64,000 nucleotides of DNA, from positions 64,501 through 128,500 of the forward strand of contig JANQAI010000001.1 in the NCBI GenBank assembly GCA_024707145.1, in the 5' to 3' direction. A program made the translations under genes and the position numbers. The notes below the pieces were generated by a model. That model was not told where the DNA came from and ran no database searches. It saw nothing but the letters and a program-made list of their open reading frames with translations. How positions within the stretch are numbered: position 1 is the stretch's first letter; every line of letters starts with the position of its first letter. Shown here piece by piece: positions 47,145-57,160 of this stretch. Source of the DNA: Magnetospirillum sp. (GTDB taxonomy: Bacteria; Pseudomonadota; Alphaproteobacteria; Rhodospirillales; Magnetospirillaceae).

Positions 47145-48327
47145 ATGGCCCTGGCGATTTTCGGCACCCTCGCTCCCCGGCCCGGCCGGCTGGCCCTGCT
47201 GTCGGCGGGGCTGGCGCTGGTACTGGCCGTCGCCCTGGCGGCGGCGCTGCACATGGAGGAGCAGGGCCATTGGGTCACCGGCATGACCAACCACGTGGTG
47301 TGGGGGCTGCCGCATGTCTTCGCCATCTTCCTGATCGTCGCCGCCTCGGGGGCGCTCAACGTCGCCTCGGTCGCCTCGGTGTTCGGCAAGGCCGCCTACA
47401 AGCCGCTGGCCCGGCTGTCCGGCCTGGTGGCCGTCGCCCTGCTGGCCGGCGGGCTGGCGGTGCTGGTGCTGGACCTGGGCCGGCCCGACCGCCTGATGGT
47501 GGCGGTGACCAACTTCAATCCCACCTCGATCTTCGCCTGGAACGTGGTCCTCTACAGCGGCTTCGTCGCCATCGTGGCGCTGTATCTGGCCTGCATGATG
47601 GCGCCCCGCCTGGCCGCGCGGGTCAGGGCGGCGGGCACCGCCGCCTTCGTCTGGCGGCTGGTGCTGACCACCGGCACCGGCTCCATCTTCGGCTTCCTGG
47701 TGGCGCGCGACGCCTTCCATTCGGCGTTGATGGCGCCGCTGTTCATCGCCATGTCGCTGGCCTTCGGCCTGGCGGTCTTCCTGCTGGTGCTCGACCTGCT
47801 GGCGGCGTTGGGGGGCTCGGCGCCGGAGCCCGAATTGGGCGGGCGGCTGGGGCGGCTGCTTGGCGTCTTCGTCGCCGCCAACCTGTATTTCGTCGCCGTC
47901 TGGCACCTCACCAACCTCTACGCCGCCAACGGCCGCGGCCTTGAGCTTTTCCTGCTGGCCGAAGGCGGCGTCTACACCGCCCTGTTCTGGCTGGGGCAGG
48001 TGGGCCTGGGCGGTCTGCTGCCGCTCGTCCTGCTGTGGTGGGGGCGGAGTGCGGCGGCCCGGCGGCTGGCAGCCGCGCTGGTGGTCCTGGGCGGGCTGGC
48101 GCAGCTGTACGTCCAGGTGATCGGCGGGCAGGTGGTCCCCATGCCGCTCATCCCCGGCCGGCAGCTTCACTCCGCCTTCGGCGACGGCGCCGTTGCCGGC
48201 TACGGCCCGTCCGTCTACGAGCCTGGCGCTTGGCCTCGGCGGCGTGGCGCTGGCCCTGGCGCTGGTGCTGGCGGGATGCCTGGCCCTGCGCTTCCTGCCC
48301 TCCAGCCTAGCCGAGGACTCGCCATGA
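47145..48327 (+). CDS. dsrP: DsrP, NrfD-family membrane subunit (one frameshift)
   Basis: Quinone-interacting polytopic protein, about ten helices, with NrfD features such as HWVTGMTNHVVWGLPHVFA and VLDLGRPDRLMVAVTNFNPT. Near 48220 the frame shifts by one; the correct C-terminus (LALGLGGVALALALVLAGCL, ending SLAEDSP) runs in another frame to the TGA at 48325-48327. With the frame restored it is about 394 residues. Because of the shift the original frame appears fused to the next gene; that fusion is artificial. Confidence 0.9.
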
Positions 48328-49343
48328 CCGTGGCCATCGCCGACCGTCCCGAGCATCCTTTCGCCCCCTTCGTCCGCATCCTGGGCAAGGGGCCGCACAT
48401 GTCGCGGACCCTGAGCGAGGAGGAAGCCTTCGCCGCCGCCCGCATGGTGTTTGCCGGTGCCGTCGAGCCGGTGCAGCTGGGCGCCTTCCTCTGCCTGGTC
48501 CGCATGATGACCGAGACGCCCGAGGAACTGGCCGGCTTCGTGCGCGCCGCCCGCGAGACCGTTCCGCGCCCCGCCGATGCGCCGGCGGTGGATTTCGACT
48601 GGCCCGCCTATGCCGGCAAGCGCCGCCGGCCGCCGTGGTTCCTGCTGTCGGCCCTGCTGCTGGCGGAAAACGGCATGCGGGTGTTCATGCACGGCCTGGA
48701 CGGCCACACCGCCGGGCGCCTGTATATCGGCGGCGCCCTGGCGGCGCTGGGCATCCGCCCCGCCGCCGGCCTGGACGAGGCGGCCTCCCGGCTGCGGGCT
48801 TGCGGTTTCGCCTATATGTCCATCGAGCGGCTGTGTCCGCCGCTGTACCGGCTGATGGAACTCAAGCCGCTGCTGGGCCTGCGCAATCCCGTCCATACCA
48901 TGGTGCGCATGCTCAATCCCTTCGACGCCCGCTGCCAGATGATCGGCGTCGCCCATGCTCCCTATCGCATCCTGCACCAGCAGGCCGCCCGCCTGCTGGG
49001 GCAGAACCGCCTGGCCGTGTTCCGTGGCGACGGCGGCGAGGCGGAGCGGCCGCCGGCCGATCCGTGCCAGGTGGTGGGGCTGGTGGAAGGCGGGGCGGTG
49101 CAGGAGGTGTGGCCGGCCCTGGCCGACGCTCAGCCGCCCCCGCCCGCCGGCGGCGACTTGGACGTGCTGCGCCGGGTGTGGCTGGGCGAGGACAGTGACG
49201 CGGAGGGCGAGGCGGCGGCGGTGGGCACCGCCGCCGTCGCCCTCAAGGCGCTGGGGCGCGCGGCCGACCGTGACCAGGCGGCGGCGCTCGCCGCCGCCAT
49301 GTGGCGGGAGCGCAGCCGCTGCCCGCCCGGACAGCCAGCGTGA
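48324..49343 (+). CDS. TrpD-like glycosyltransferase/phosphoribosyltransferase (YbiB-type)
   Basis: 339 residues from ATG at 48324 (MTVAIADRPEHPFAPFVRIL), overlapping the true dsrP stop by four bases. It resembles the anthranilate phosphoribosyltransferase fold: helical N-terminus with LSEEEAFAAARMVFAG and a catalytic-domain segment RNPVHTMVRMLNPFDA. The canonical glycine-rich GTGGD motif of TrpD is not visible (MHGLDGHTAGRLYIGGALAA stands in the region), so anthranilate activity is unlikely. YbiB homologues bind nucleic acid. Its place between dsrP and dsrN is unexplained. Confidence 0.82.
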   Translation: MTVAIADRPEHPFAPFVRILGKGPHMSRTLSEEEAFAAARMVFAGAVEPVQLGAFLCLVRMMTETPEELAGFVRAARETVPRPADAPAVDFDWPAYAGKRRRPPWFLLSALLLAENGMRVFMHGLDGHTAGRLYIGGALAALGIRPAAGLDEAASRLRACGFAYMSIERLCPPLYRLMELKPLLGLRNPVHTMVRMLNPFDARCQMIGVAHAPYRILHQQAARLLGQNRLAVFRGDGGEAERPPADPCQVVGLVEGGAVQEVWPALADAQPPPPAGGDLDVLRRVWLGEDSDAEGEAAAVGTAAVALKALGRAADRDQAAALAAAMWRERSRCPPGQPA

Positions 49344-49354
49344 CGGAGGCGGGC

Positions 49355-50855
49355 ATGGCACGGCTTCTGGTGTCGGCGGCGCACAAATCGTCGGGCAAGA
49401 CGACGGTATCCATCGGGCTGTGCGCGGCGCTGTCGGCGCGCGGCGTCGCCGTGCAGCCGTTCAAGAAGGGGCCGGATTACATCGACCCGCTGTGGCTGTC
49501 GGCGGCCTCGGGGCGGCAATGCCGCAACCTCGACCATTTCACCATGAGCGACGGTGAGATCGTCGCTACCGTCGCCCGCCACGCCGCCGCCACCGACCTG
49601 GCGTTGGTCGAGGGCAACAAGGGGCTGCACGACGGCCTGTCGGAGAACGGCCGCGATTGCAGCGCCGGGCTGGCCAAGCTGCTCAAGGCGCCGGTGCTGC
49701 TGGTGATCGATTGCGGCGGCATCACCCGTGGCGTCGCGCCGCTGCTGCTGGGCTATCAGGCCTTCGATCCGGCGGTGACCATCGCCGGGGTGATCCTCAA
49801 CAAGGTGTCCGGTTCCCGCCACGAGGCCAAGCTGCGCGCCGCCATCGCCGCCCATACCGACATCCCCGTGCTGGGAGCGGTGGCGCGCTCGGCCGAGCCT
49901 GGAGATCGCCGAACGACATCTCGGCCTGGTGCCGGCCAACGAGCTGGCCACCGCCGAGGGGGCGATCGCCCGCGCCGGCCGCCTGGTCGCCGGGCAGGTG
50001 GACCTGGACGCGGTGTTGCGGGCCGCCGGCCGGGCGCGGCCGCTGGCGGCCGTCATGCCCGCCGCCCGGGCCACCGTGCTGCCGCAGGGGCGCATCGGCA
50101 TCGCCCGCGATGCCGCCTTCGGCTTCTATTACGCCGAGGACCTGGACATGCTGGAGGCCGAGGGCTTCGCCCTGGTGCCGTTCGACACCCTGCGCGACCC
50201 GTGCCTGCCGCCCGACCTGGACGGGCTGTTCCTGGGCGGCGGCTTCCCCGAGACCCACATGGCCGGGCTGGAGGCCAACGTCTCGTTGCGCGCCGACATC
50301 CGCCGCGCGCTGGCGGGTGGCCTGCCCACCTACGCCGAATGCGGCGGCATGATGTACCTGTCGCGCTCCATCGGCTGGGCGGGCCGCCGCGCCGCCATGG
50401 TGGGGGCGCTGCCGGCCGACGCGGTGATGGGCGAGCGGCCGCAGGGGCGCGGCTACGCCGTGCTGGAGGAAACCGGGGCATCGCCATGGCCGCGACCCGG
50501 CTCCGGTGGCCGGCTGGCCGCCCACGAATTCCATTACGCCGGGCTGGTCGACATCGCCGCCGAGGCCCGCTTCGCCTATCGCGTGGTGCGCGGCCACGGC
50601 ATCGGCGGCGGCCATGACGGGCTGGTGGTGGGTAACACGCTGGCGTCGTTCTGCCACCTGCGCGGGGTCGGCAGCGATCCCTGGCCGCGCCGTTTCGCCG
50701 CCTTCATCCGGGCCTGCCGGGCCACCGCCCGCCCGGCCTTCATCCCATGGACCATTTTCGAGGAGAGCAGTCATGACCAAGCAGAGTATCGACGCCCGCA
50801 ACACCTTCTGCCCCGGCCCCTTGATGGAGTTGATCGCCGCCATCAAGCAATCTGA
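49355..50855 (+). CDS. dsrN: DsrN, cobyrinate a,c-diamide synthase-like siroheme amidase (one frameshift)
   Basis: Thought to amidate siroheme for DsrAB. The N-terminal P-loop domain (LLVSAAHKSSGKTTVSIGLC, then KKGPDYIDPLW) is followed by a type 1 glutamine amidotransferase domain with catalytic cysteine in PTYAECGGMMYLS and histidine in AAHEFHYAGLV. Near 49900 an extra C shifts the frame (VARSAE then LEIAERHLGLVPANELA). The second frame has no stop until 50855, 83 bases inside tusA, so a second error near 50720 or a real long overlap is possible. GTG at 49340 is an alternative start. Confidence 0.88.
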
Positions 50856-51000
50856 CGTGGGTGACGAGATCGAGGTGCTGTCCTCCGACAAGGGCTCGGC
50901 CGACGACATCCCGGCCTGGGCCAGGAAGGTCGGCCATGCGCTGGTGTCCTCGGAAAACCGGGGCGACCACTGGGCGATCACCATCAAGAAGATGAAGTAA
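50773..51000 (+). CDS. tusA: TusA-family sulfur carrier protein
   Basis: 75 residues. The sulfur-accepting cysteine lies in the CPxP motif of ARNTFCPGPLMELIAAIK; the rest follows TusA/SirA (DEIEVLSSDKGSADDIPAWA, ending WAITIKKMK). In sulfur oxidisers TusA delivers persulfide to DsrEFH. ATG at 50773, six bases after GAGGAGAG. It is followed by the SQR-like gene and DUF1641, forming a three-gene tail of the dsr run. Confidence 0.93.
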   Translation: MTKQSIDARNTFCPGPLMELIAAIKQSDVGDEIEVLSSDKGSADDIPAWARKVGHALVSSENRGDHWAITIKKMK

Positions 51001-51076
51001 CCGGCCGTTCGCAACCGGCTCCGCAAGAAGAGCCGCGGCCAACACCAGACGGGTTAAATTCGGGGAGGTTGAACCA

Positions 51077-52216
51077 ATGAAGCATTGCATCGTCATCGTC
51101 GGCGGCGGCTTGGCGGGAACCATCGTCGCCAACGGCCTGTGCCGCCGGCTCAGCCACGAGGTCCGCACCGGCCAGGCCCAGATCACCGTGCTGGGCGCCA
51201 CCGAGAAGCACATGTACCAGCCGGGGCTGCTTTATATCCCCTTCGGCCGTATCCGCGAGGCCGAGCTGTTCCGCGACGAGCGCACCGTGCTCGACCGCCG
51301 CGTCAGCTTCGTCGTCGATCCGGCCAAGCACATCGACGTGGAGGGCAACAAGGTCACCGGCCAGTCGGGCAAGGTCTACGAGTACGACTACCTGGTCATC
51401 GCCACGGGATCGCGGCTGAATTTCGGCGCCGTGCCCGGCCTGGCCGAGGGCGCCCACAGCTTCTACGACCTGGAGAACGCCCACCGGCTGCGCCAGGCCA
51501 TCGACGAGTTCCAGGGCGGCAAGATCGTCATCAACGTCAATGCCCCGCACAAATGCCCAGTGGCGCCGCTGGAGATCACCCTGATGCTGGACGAGCACCT
51601 GCGCCAGCGCGGGCTCGCCGACAAGTTCGAGATCACCTACACCTATCCCATCGGCCGGCTGCACGCCCTGGAGCCGGTGGCCACCTGGGCGGTGCCGGAA
51701 TTCGACCGCCGGGGCATCAAGTACCAGACCTTCTTCAACACCGCGAGCGTCGATCCGGCGGCCAAGACCATCACCTCGGAAGAGGGCGACACGCTGCCCT
51801 ACGACCTGCTGATCACCGTGCCGCCCCATCGCGGCGCCCAGGTGATCGAGGATTCCGGCCTGGGCAAGATGGGCTGGGTGCCCACCAACACCAAGACCCT
51901 GCTGCGCGAGGGCTCGAAGAACGTGTTCGTGGTGGGCGACACCACCAACATCCCCATCTCCAAGGCCGGCTCCACCGCCCATTTCGAGGCCGACACCATC
52001 ATCGAGAACCTGTCGCTGCTGGTGCAGGAAGGGAGGTGGGCGCGCGACTATGACGGCAAGGTGTTCTGTTTCATCGAGACCGGGCTCGATTCGGGCACCT
52101 ACGTCTGGTTCAACTACACCACGCCGCCGCGCCCCAGCCCGCCGTCGCAAGCGCTGCATTGGTTCAAGCTGGCCTACAACCGGATGTACTGGTTGTCGGC
52201 ATCCGGCCTGCTGTAG
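51077..52216 (+). CDS. SQR-like FAD-dependent oxidoreductase
   Basis: 379 residues of the sulfide:quinone oxidoreductase/flavocytochrome c family. FAD motif is HCIVIVGGGLAGTIVANGL; a second FAD region is NVFVVGDTTNIPISKAGSTA. Two cysteines match redox-active SQR positions, residue 160 (PHKCPVAPLE) and about 331 (GKVFCFIETGLD); the third SQR cysteine (near 124) is absent. It may oxidise sulfide or a protein persulfide. The following DUF1641 gene is a frequent partner of such proteins. Confidence 0.85.
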   Translation: MKHCIVIVGGGLAGTIVANGLCRRLSHEVRTGQAQITVLGATEKHMYQPGLLYIPFGRIREAELFRDERTVLDRRVSFVVDPAKHIDVEGNKVTGQSGKVYEYDYLVIATGSRLNFGAVPGLAEGAHSFYDLENAHRLRQAIDEFQGGKIVINVNAPHKCPVAPLEITLMLDEHLRQRGLADKFEITYTYPIGRLHALEPVATWAVPEFDRRGIKYQTFFNTASVDPAAKTITSEEGDTLPYDLLITVPPHRGAQVIEDSGLGKMGWVPTNTKTLLREGSKNVFVVGDTTNIPISKAGSTAHFEADTIIENLSLLVQEGRWARDYDGKVFCFIETGLDSGTYVWFNYTTPPRPSPPSQALHWFKLAYNRMYWLSASGLL

Positions 52217-52228
52217 GGGAGGGAAGCC

Positions 52229-52759
52229 ATGTCCACCATGCCCCCGCTGCCCGCCAATGGATCACCGCTGGCCGATGTCGGGCAGGCCGCCGCCTACGCC
52301 CTGACCGACGGCATGGTCGAGCGGCTGGTGACCACCGGCTCGACCGGCCTGGAACTGCTGGACCGTCTCAACGACCCCGACACCAAGGCGGCCATCCACC
52401 GCCTGCTCGACGGCGTCACCGCCCTGCACGGCACCGGGGCGCTGGACACCCTGATGGAGATGGTGTCGCTGGCCCATGCCATGCGGGTGGCCGCCACCGA
52501 CAGCATGGTCGAACGCCTGACCCTGTTCATGGAGACCATGATCAACAACCTGGCCACCCAGGAAATCGCCGAACTGGCCCGCGAGACCGAGCAGGCCCTT
52601 TACGATGCGGTCACCAGTTGTTCGGCCGATCCCCAGCCCACCAGCCTGTGGGGCTTGTGGAAGCAATTGTCCAAGCCCGAGACGCTGCAGATGCTCAACC
52701 TGATGGTGGCGTTCGGCAACGCCATGTGCAGGCGGTCTCGGGCGCTGGCGGGGAAATAG
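52229..52759 (+). CDS. DUF1641 protein
   Basis: 176 residues, almost wholly helical, with a central DUF1641 segment (LDTLMEMVSLAHAMRVAATD) and a hydrophobic patch MLNLMVAFGNAM near the end. No cofactor motif. 12 bases after the SQR-like gene. DUF1641 proteins often accompany sulfur-metabolism flavoproteins and formate dehydrogenase clusters; their role is not known. Confidence 0.8.
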   Translation: MSTMPPLPANGSPLADVGQAAAYALTDGMVERLVTTGSTGLELLDRLNDPDTKAAIHRLLDGVTALHGTGALDTLMEMVSLAHAMRVAATDSMVERLTLFMETMINNLATQEIAELARETEQALYDAVTSCSADPQPTSLWGLWKQLSKPETLQMLNLMVAFGNAMCRRSRALAGK

Positions 52760-52770
52760 AGAACGTCTCA

Positions 52771-52816
52771 AGGCGTCATCCCGGTCGTAGCGGAGCGGCT
52801 AGGCGGGATGACGCCT
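52771..52816. repeat. Intergenic palindromic repeat (CGTCATCCC type)
   Basis: AGGCGTCATCCC (52771-52782) and GGGATGACGCCT (52805-52816) form a perfect 12-base inverted repeat around a 22-base loop. It lies just after DUF1641 in the convergent gap before cbbT and may also act as a transcription terminator. The CGTCA/TGACG outer arms recur at 58017-58050. Confidence 0.7.
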
Positions 52817-52879
52817 GTGAGGCGATCTGATCTCCCTGGAATAAAGGCTCATCCCCGAGGCAAGGGCGGCTCTTCCCCG

Positions 52880-52993
52880 GTGTCATCCTGACGACCAACG
52901 GGAGAAAGGATCTCCGCCTGGCAGGCCGAGGCCATCATGGGCGGGTCGTGCCAAGCGGGGATCCCTCGCCGCCGCCGCTTCTCGGGATGACGG
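52880..52993. repeat. Second CGTCATCC-type intergenic element, degenerate
   Basis: GTGTCATCCTGACG at the left and TCTCGGGATGACGG at the right are imperfect inverted arms about 100 bases apart; inside are short pairings such as GGATCTCC. With the element at 52771 it fills most of the 341-base convergent gap 52760-53100. No gene is seen there. Confidence 0.5.
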
Positions 52994-53100
52994 CAAGCAC
53001 TCGACGAGCCGTCCCGCAAATCCCCGATGAAGTGGAAAAAGGGAGGCGGCGTAGCAAGAGGGAGGGAGCTACGCCGCCTGCGTGCGCGGATGCCCGGGGG

Positions 53101-55155
53101 TCAGCCGCGCACGAGTTGGACAAGGCGTTGGGCCACCTTGTCGGGGGTCAAGCCGAAATGGCGGAACAGATCGGGCGCCGGTCCCGACTCGCCGAAGGTG
53201 TCGATGCCGATCACGTCGCCCCTGGCGACCGGGCCGATCACGCCGCCGCCGGCGACCACCTTCCACCACGGATCGGGATGGCCGGCCTCCACCGCCAGGC
53301 GGGGCAGGCCGGGCGGCAGCACCGTGTCGCGATAGGCGGACGGTTGCCGCAGGAACAGCTCCAGGCACGGCATGGACACCACCGACACTGGAATGCCTTC
53401 GGCCCGCAGCTTTTCCTGGGCGGCTAGGCAGAGTCCCACCTCGGAACCGGTGCCGATCAGCACCGCCTTGGCCAGCGGGTCGGCGGACAGCATGTAGCCG
53501 CCACGGCGGATGTCGATGATCTGCTGGCTGCTGCGGTCGGCGCAGGGCAGCGCCTGGCGCGACAGCAGCAGGGCGGTGGGGCCGTCGCGGCGCTCCACCG
53601 CGTCGATCCAGGCCGCCGCCGTCTCGGCGGCGTCGCACGGGCGCCACACCGACAGGTTGGGGATCAGGCGCAGGCTAGCGGCGTGCTCGATGGGCTGGTG
53701 GGTGGGGCCGTCCTCGCCCAGGCCGATGGAATCATGGGTCAGCACCGCCACCACCCGCTGCCGCATGAGCGCCGCCATGCGCAGCGCGTTGCGGGCATAG
53801 TCCGAGAACACCAGGAAGGTGCCGCCGAAGGGCAGGTAGCCGCCGTGCAGGGCCATGCCGTTCATGATCGCCGCCATGGCGAATTCGCGCACGCCGTAGC
53901 TGAGATAGCGGCCGCTGCCGTCGTCGTTGACCCGCGGTACCCCGGGCCAGTCGGTCAGGTTGGACCCGGTGAGGTCGGCCGAACCGCCGAACAGTTCCGG
54001 CAGCACGGCGGCCAGGGCGGCGATGACCTCCTGCGACGCCTTGCGGGTGGCGATGGGCGTGTCGCGGGCGGCGGCCCGGCCCTGGATGGCCCGCACCGCC
54101 TCAGCCCATTGCGCCGGCAGGTCGCCCGCCATGCGGCGGTGCAGTTGGGCGGCCGCGTCAGGATGGGCGGCGGCATAGCGGGCCATGCGCTGCCGCCATT
54201 CCTCCTCCAGCCGGAGGCCGCGCTCGTGGAAATCGAAGGCGCGGTAGATCTCGTCGGGGATGTGGAACGGCGGGTGCGGCCAGTTCAGTTCCTGGCGCAG
54301 GGCGGTCAGCTCGGCCGCGCCCAGCGGGGCGCCGTGCACCTCGTGGGTGCCGGCCTTGCCCGGACTGCCCTTGCCGATGACCGTGCGGCAGCAGATCAGG
54401 CTGGGCCGCGACGGGTCGGCCTTGGCCTGCGCGATGGCGCGGGCCACCGCGCGGGCGTCGTGGCCGTCCACCTCGGCGATCACCTGCCAGCCATAGGCGG
54501 CGAAGCGGGCGGGCGTGTCGTCGCCGAACCAGCCGTCCACCTCGCCGTCGATGGAGATGCCGTTGTCGTCCCACAGGCAGACCAGCTTGCCCAAGGACAG
54601 CGTGCCGGCCAGCGAGCAGGCCTCGTGCGAGATGCCCTCCATCAGGCAGCCGTCGCCCAGGAAGACGTAGGTCCAGTGGTCGACGACGGTGTGGCCGGGC
54701 CGGTTGAACTCCTCCGCCAGCAGCTTTTCCGCCAGGGCCATGCCGACGGCGTTGGCCAGCCCCTGGCCGAGCGGGCCGGTGGTGGTCTCCACGCCGGGGG
54801 TGACGCCCCATTCGGGATGGCCGGGCGTGCGGGAATGCAATTGCCGGAAGTGCCGCAGATCGTCGATGCCGAGGTCGTAGCCGGTCAGGTGAAGCAGCCC
54901 GTACAGCAGCATGGAGCCGTGGCCGTTGGACAGCACGAAGCGGTCGCGGTTCCACCAGTGGGGATTGGCGGGGTTGTGGCGCAGGAAGCCGTTGCCGTTC
55001 ACTCCCCACAGGGCGACGGCGATGTCGGCCATGCCCATGGGCATGCCGGGATGGCCGCTCTGGGCGGCCTCGACGGCGTCCGCCGCCAGCATGCGCAGGG
55101 CGTCGGCGGCCAGGGCCTCGGTGACGGCGGAGGGCAGGGGGACGAGATTGGTCAT
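53101..55155 (-). CDS. cbbT: Transketolase of the cbb operon
   Basis: Thiamine-diphosphate enzyme of the Calvin cycle. 684 residues from ATG at 55155. Motifs: [20 protein letters not shown], cofactor region [20 protein letters not shown] with [10 protein letters not shown], and [19 protein letters not shown] in the pyrimidine domain. Intact. Last gene of the cbbE-cbbF-cbbP-cbbT operon, 23 bases after cbbP. Confidence 0.95.
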   Translation of the reverse strand: MTNLVPLPSAVTEALAADALRMLAADAVEAAQSGHPGMPMGMADIAVALWGVNGNGFLRHNPANPHWWNRDRFVLSNGHGSMLLYGLLHLTGYDLGIDDLRHFRQLHSRTPGHPEWGVTPGVETTTGPLGQGLANAVGMALAEKLLAEEFNRPGHTVVDHWTYVFLGDGCLMEGISHEACSLAGTLSLGKLVCLWDDNGISIDGEVDGWFGDDTPARFAAYGWQVIAEVDGHDARAVARAIAQAKADPSRPSLICCRTVIGKGSPGKAGTHEVHGAPLGAAELTALRQELNWPHPPFHIPDEIYRAFDFHERGLRLEEEWRQRMARYAAAHPDAAAQLHRRMAGDLPAQWAEAVRAIQGRAAARDTPIATRKASQEVIAALAAVLPELFGGSADLTGSNLTDWPGVPRVNDDGSGRYLSYGVREFAMAAIMNGMALHGGYLPFGGTFLVFSDYARNALRMAALMRQRVVAVLTHDSIGLGEDGPTHQPIEHAASLRLIPNLSVWRPCDAAETAAAWIDAVERRDGPTALLLSRQALPCADRSSQQIIDIRRGGYMLSADPLAKAVLIGTGSEVGLCLAAQEKLRAEGIPVSVVSMPCLELFLRQPSAYRDTVLPPGLPRLAVEAGHPDPWWKVVAGGGVIGPVARGDVIGIDTFGESGPAPDLFRHFGLTPDKVAQRLVQLVRG

Positions 55156-55178
55156 CGGCGGGTCTCCGGTGGGTGGGG

Positions 55179-56060
55179 TCACTGCCCGAGCGCCTTGCGG
55201 CGCCGTTCCATCAGCCGCCAGATGAACGGCGTGAAGATCAGCTGCATGGCCAGTTCCATCTTGCCGCCGGGCACCACGATGGTGTTGGGGCGCGACATGA
55301 ACGAGTCGTGCAGCATGGTGAGCAGGTAGGGGAAATCGATGCCGGTGGGGTTGGCGAAGCGGATCACCACGAAGCTCTCGTCGGCGCTGGGAATGTGCCG
55401 GGCGATGAACGGGTTCGAGGTGTCCACCGTCGGCACCCGCTGGAAATTCACGTGGGTGCGGGTGAATTGCGGGCAGATGTAGTGCACGTAATCGTGCATG
55501 CGCCGCAGGATGGTGTCGGTCACCGCCTCGGTGGAATAGCCGCGCATGGCCTTGTCGCGATGCAGCTTCTGGATCCATTCCAGGTTGATCACCGGCACCA
55601 CGCCGATCATCAGGTCGGGATGGCGGGCGACGTCCACCTCGGGCGTCGCCACCGCGCCGTGCAGCCCCTCGTAGAACAGCAGGTCGCTGTCGGCGGGCAG
55701 GTCCTCCCACGGGGTGAAGGTGCCGGGGTCCTGGCCGGCGGCGGCGCCCTCGGCGGCGTCGTGCAGGTAGCGCCGCCGCTGGCCGGCGCCGGTGGCGGCG
55801 TAGGTGCCGAACAGCTGTTCCAGTTCGGCCAGCAGGTTGGCGTCGGGGCCGAAATGGCTGAAGCGGAGGTCGCCGCTTTCGGAGCTCTCCTTCATGCGCG
55901 CCTTCATCTCGGCCCGGTCGTAGCGGTGGAAGCTGTCGCCTTCGATGAACACGGCATTGACCTTCTCGCGGCGGAAGATCTGCTCGAAGGTGCGCGAGAC
56001 CGAGGTGGTGCCGGCGCCCGACGAACCGGTGACGGCGATGATGGGATGCTGGGCTGACAT
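55179..56060 (-). CDS. cbbP: Phosphoribulokinase
   Basis: Makes ribulose 1,5-bisphosphate, the RuBisCO substrate. 293 residues of the proteobacterial PRK type. P-loop is [35 protein letters not shown] and [16 protein letters not shown] are the other active-site segments. 13 bases after cbbF. Intact. Confidence 0.96.
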   Translation of the reverse strand: MSAQHPIIAVTGSSGAGTTSVSRTFEQIFRREKVNAVFIEGDSFHRYDRAEMKARMKESSESGDLRFSHFGPDANLLAELEQLFGTYAATGAGQRRRYLHDAAEGAAAGQDPGTFTPWEDLPADSDLLFYEGLHGAVATPEVDVARHPDLMIGVVPVINLEWIQKLHRDKAMRGYSTEAVTDTILRRMHDYVHYICPQFTRTHVNFQRVPTVDTSNPFIARHIPSADESFVVIRFANPTGIDFPYLLTMLHDSFMSRPNTIVVPGGKMELAMQLIFTPFIWRLMERRRKALGQ

Positions 56061-56073
56061 GGGGCGTTTCCCT

Positions 56074-57144
56074 TCACGTGGCCACGCGGAACAGGCTGCG
56101 TGTGTTGAACAGCGGGGTGTCGAGGGCGGCTTCGGGCTGGGCGGCGTGGTAGCCGTCGATGCGCTCCACCTCGTGGCGGGCGCCGAAGATCAGCGGGATG
56201 CGCTGGTGCAGGGTGGTGGGAACCACGTCCAGCAGCCGCGCGGTGCCGGTGCTGGCCCGTCCGCCCGCCTGTTCCACCAGGAAGGCGACCGGATTGGCCT
56301 CGTACAGCTGGCGCAGCCGGCCCGGCTTGTCCGGGTCCTTGTTGTCGCGCGGATAGAGATAGATGCCGCCGCGCACCAGGATGCGGTGGACGTCGGCCAC
56401 CAGCGAGGCGATCCAACGCATGTTGAAGTCCTTGGCGCGGGGGCCGGAGCGGCCGGCCAGGCATTCCTCGACGTAGCGCTTCACCGGTGCCTCCCAGAAG
56501 CGGCTGTTGGAGGCGTTGATGGCGAATTCACAGGTGTCCGCCGGGATGGTCATGGCCGGATGGGTGAGTATGAATTCCCCCACCAGCGGGTCGAGGGTGA
56601 AGCCGTGGACGCCGCGTCCCACCGTCAGCACCAGCATGGTCGAGGGGCCGTAGAGGGCGTAGCCGGCGGCCATCTGGGCGGTGCCCGGCTGCAGGAACGC
56701 CGCCTCGTCGGCCGGGGTGCCGTCGCCGGGCGCGCGCAGCACCGAGAAGATGCTGCCCACCGCCACGTTGACGTCGATGTTGGAGGAACCGTCGAGCGGG
56801 TCGTAAACCAGCAGATAGCGGCCGCAAGGGTAATGGGCGGGAATGGGGTGGGGGTCCTCCATTTCCTCCGAGGCCAGGGCGGCCAGATGGCCGCCCCATT
56901 CCGCCTGACGCAGGAACAGGTCGTTGCTGAGCACGTCCAGGGTCTTCTGGGTCTCGCCCTGCACGTTGATGGTGTCGGCCGAGCCCAGCACGCCCCCAAG
57001 CGAGCCGGTGGCCACGGCCTTGGCGACGTACTTGCAGGCCAGGGCGACGTCGAGCAGCAGGGCGGGCAGGTCGGCCGCGTCGGGCAGGTCGCGGCATTGG
57101 GCGGCCAGATGTTGGGCCAGGGTGGTGCGTTCGGTGGTGAACAT
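56074..57144 (-). CDS. cbbF: Fructose-1,6-bisphosphatase, class I
   Basis: 356 residues from ATG at 57144 after AGGAGGACAGC. Metal-binding motif is [20 protein letters not shown]; substrate-binding segments include [16 protein letters not shown] and [10 protein letters not shown]. In Calvin-cycle operons this enzyme may also act on sedoheptulose bisphosphate. 16 bases after cbbE. Intact. Confidence 0.96.
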   Translation of the reverse strand: MFTTERTTLAQHLAAQCRDLPDAADLPALLLDVALACKYVAKAVATGSLGGVLGSADTINVQGETQKTLDVLSNDLFLRQAEWGGHLAALASEEMEDPHPIPAHYPCGRYLLVYDPLDGSSNIDVNVAVGSIFSVLRAPGDGTPADEAAFLQPGTAQMAAGYALYGPSTMLVLTVGRGVHGFTLDPLVGEFILTHPAMTIPADTCEFAINASNSRFWEAPVKRYVEECLAGRSGPRAKDFNMRWIASLVADVHRILVRGGIYLYPRDNKDPDKPGRLRQLYEANPVAFLVEQAGGRASTGTARLLDVVPTTLHQRIPLIFGARHEVERIDGYHAAQPEAALDTPLFNTRSLFRVAT

Positions 57145-57160
57145 GGCGCTGTCCTCCTGG

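Noticed and set aside
47145-49343. A 732-residue DsrP-TrpD fusion protein
   Set aside because: It arises only because dsrP carries a frameshift near 48220. The true DsrP end is readable in another frame and its TGA overlaps the start of the TrpD-like gene.
43974-49361. A 1795-codon open frame on the minus strand across dsrK to the TrpD-like gene
   Set aside because: It is antisense to well-supported dsr genes, is rich in H, A, G and Q as expected of a shadow frame in GC-rich DNA, and shows no domain.
52760-53100. Possible small gene between DUF1641 and cbbT
   Set aside because: The gap consists of two palindromic repeat elements; the short open frames there have no ribosome site or family pattern.
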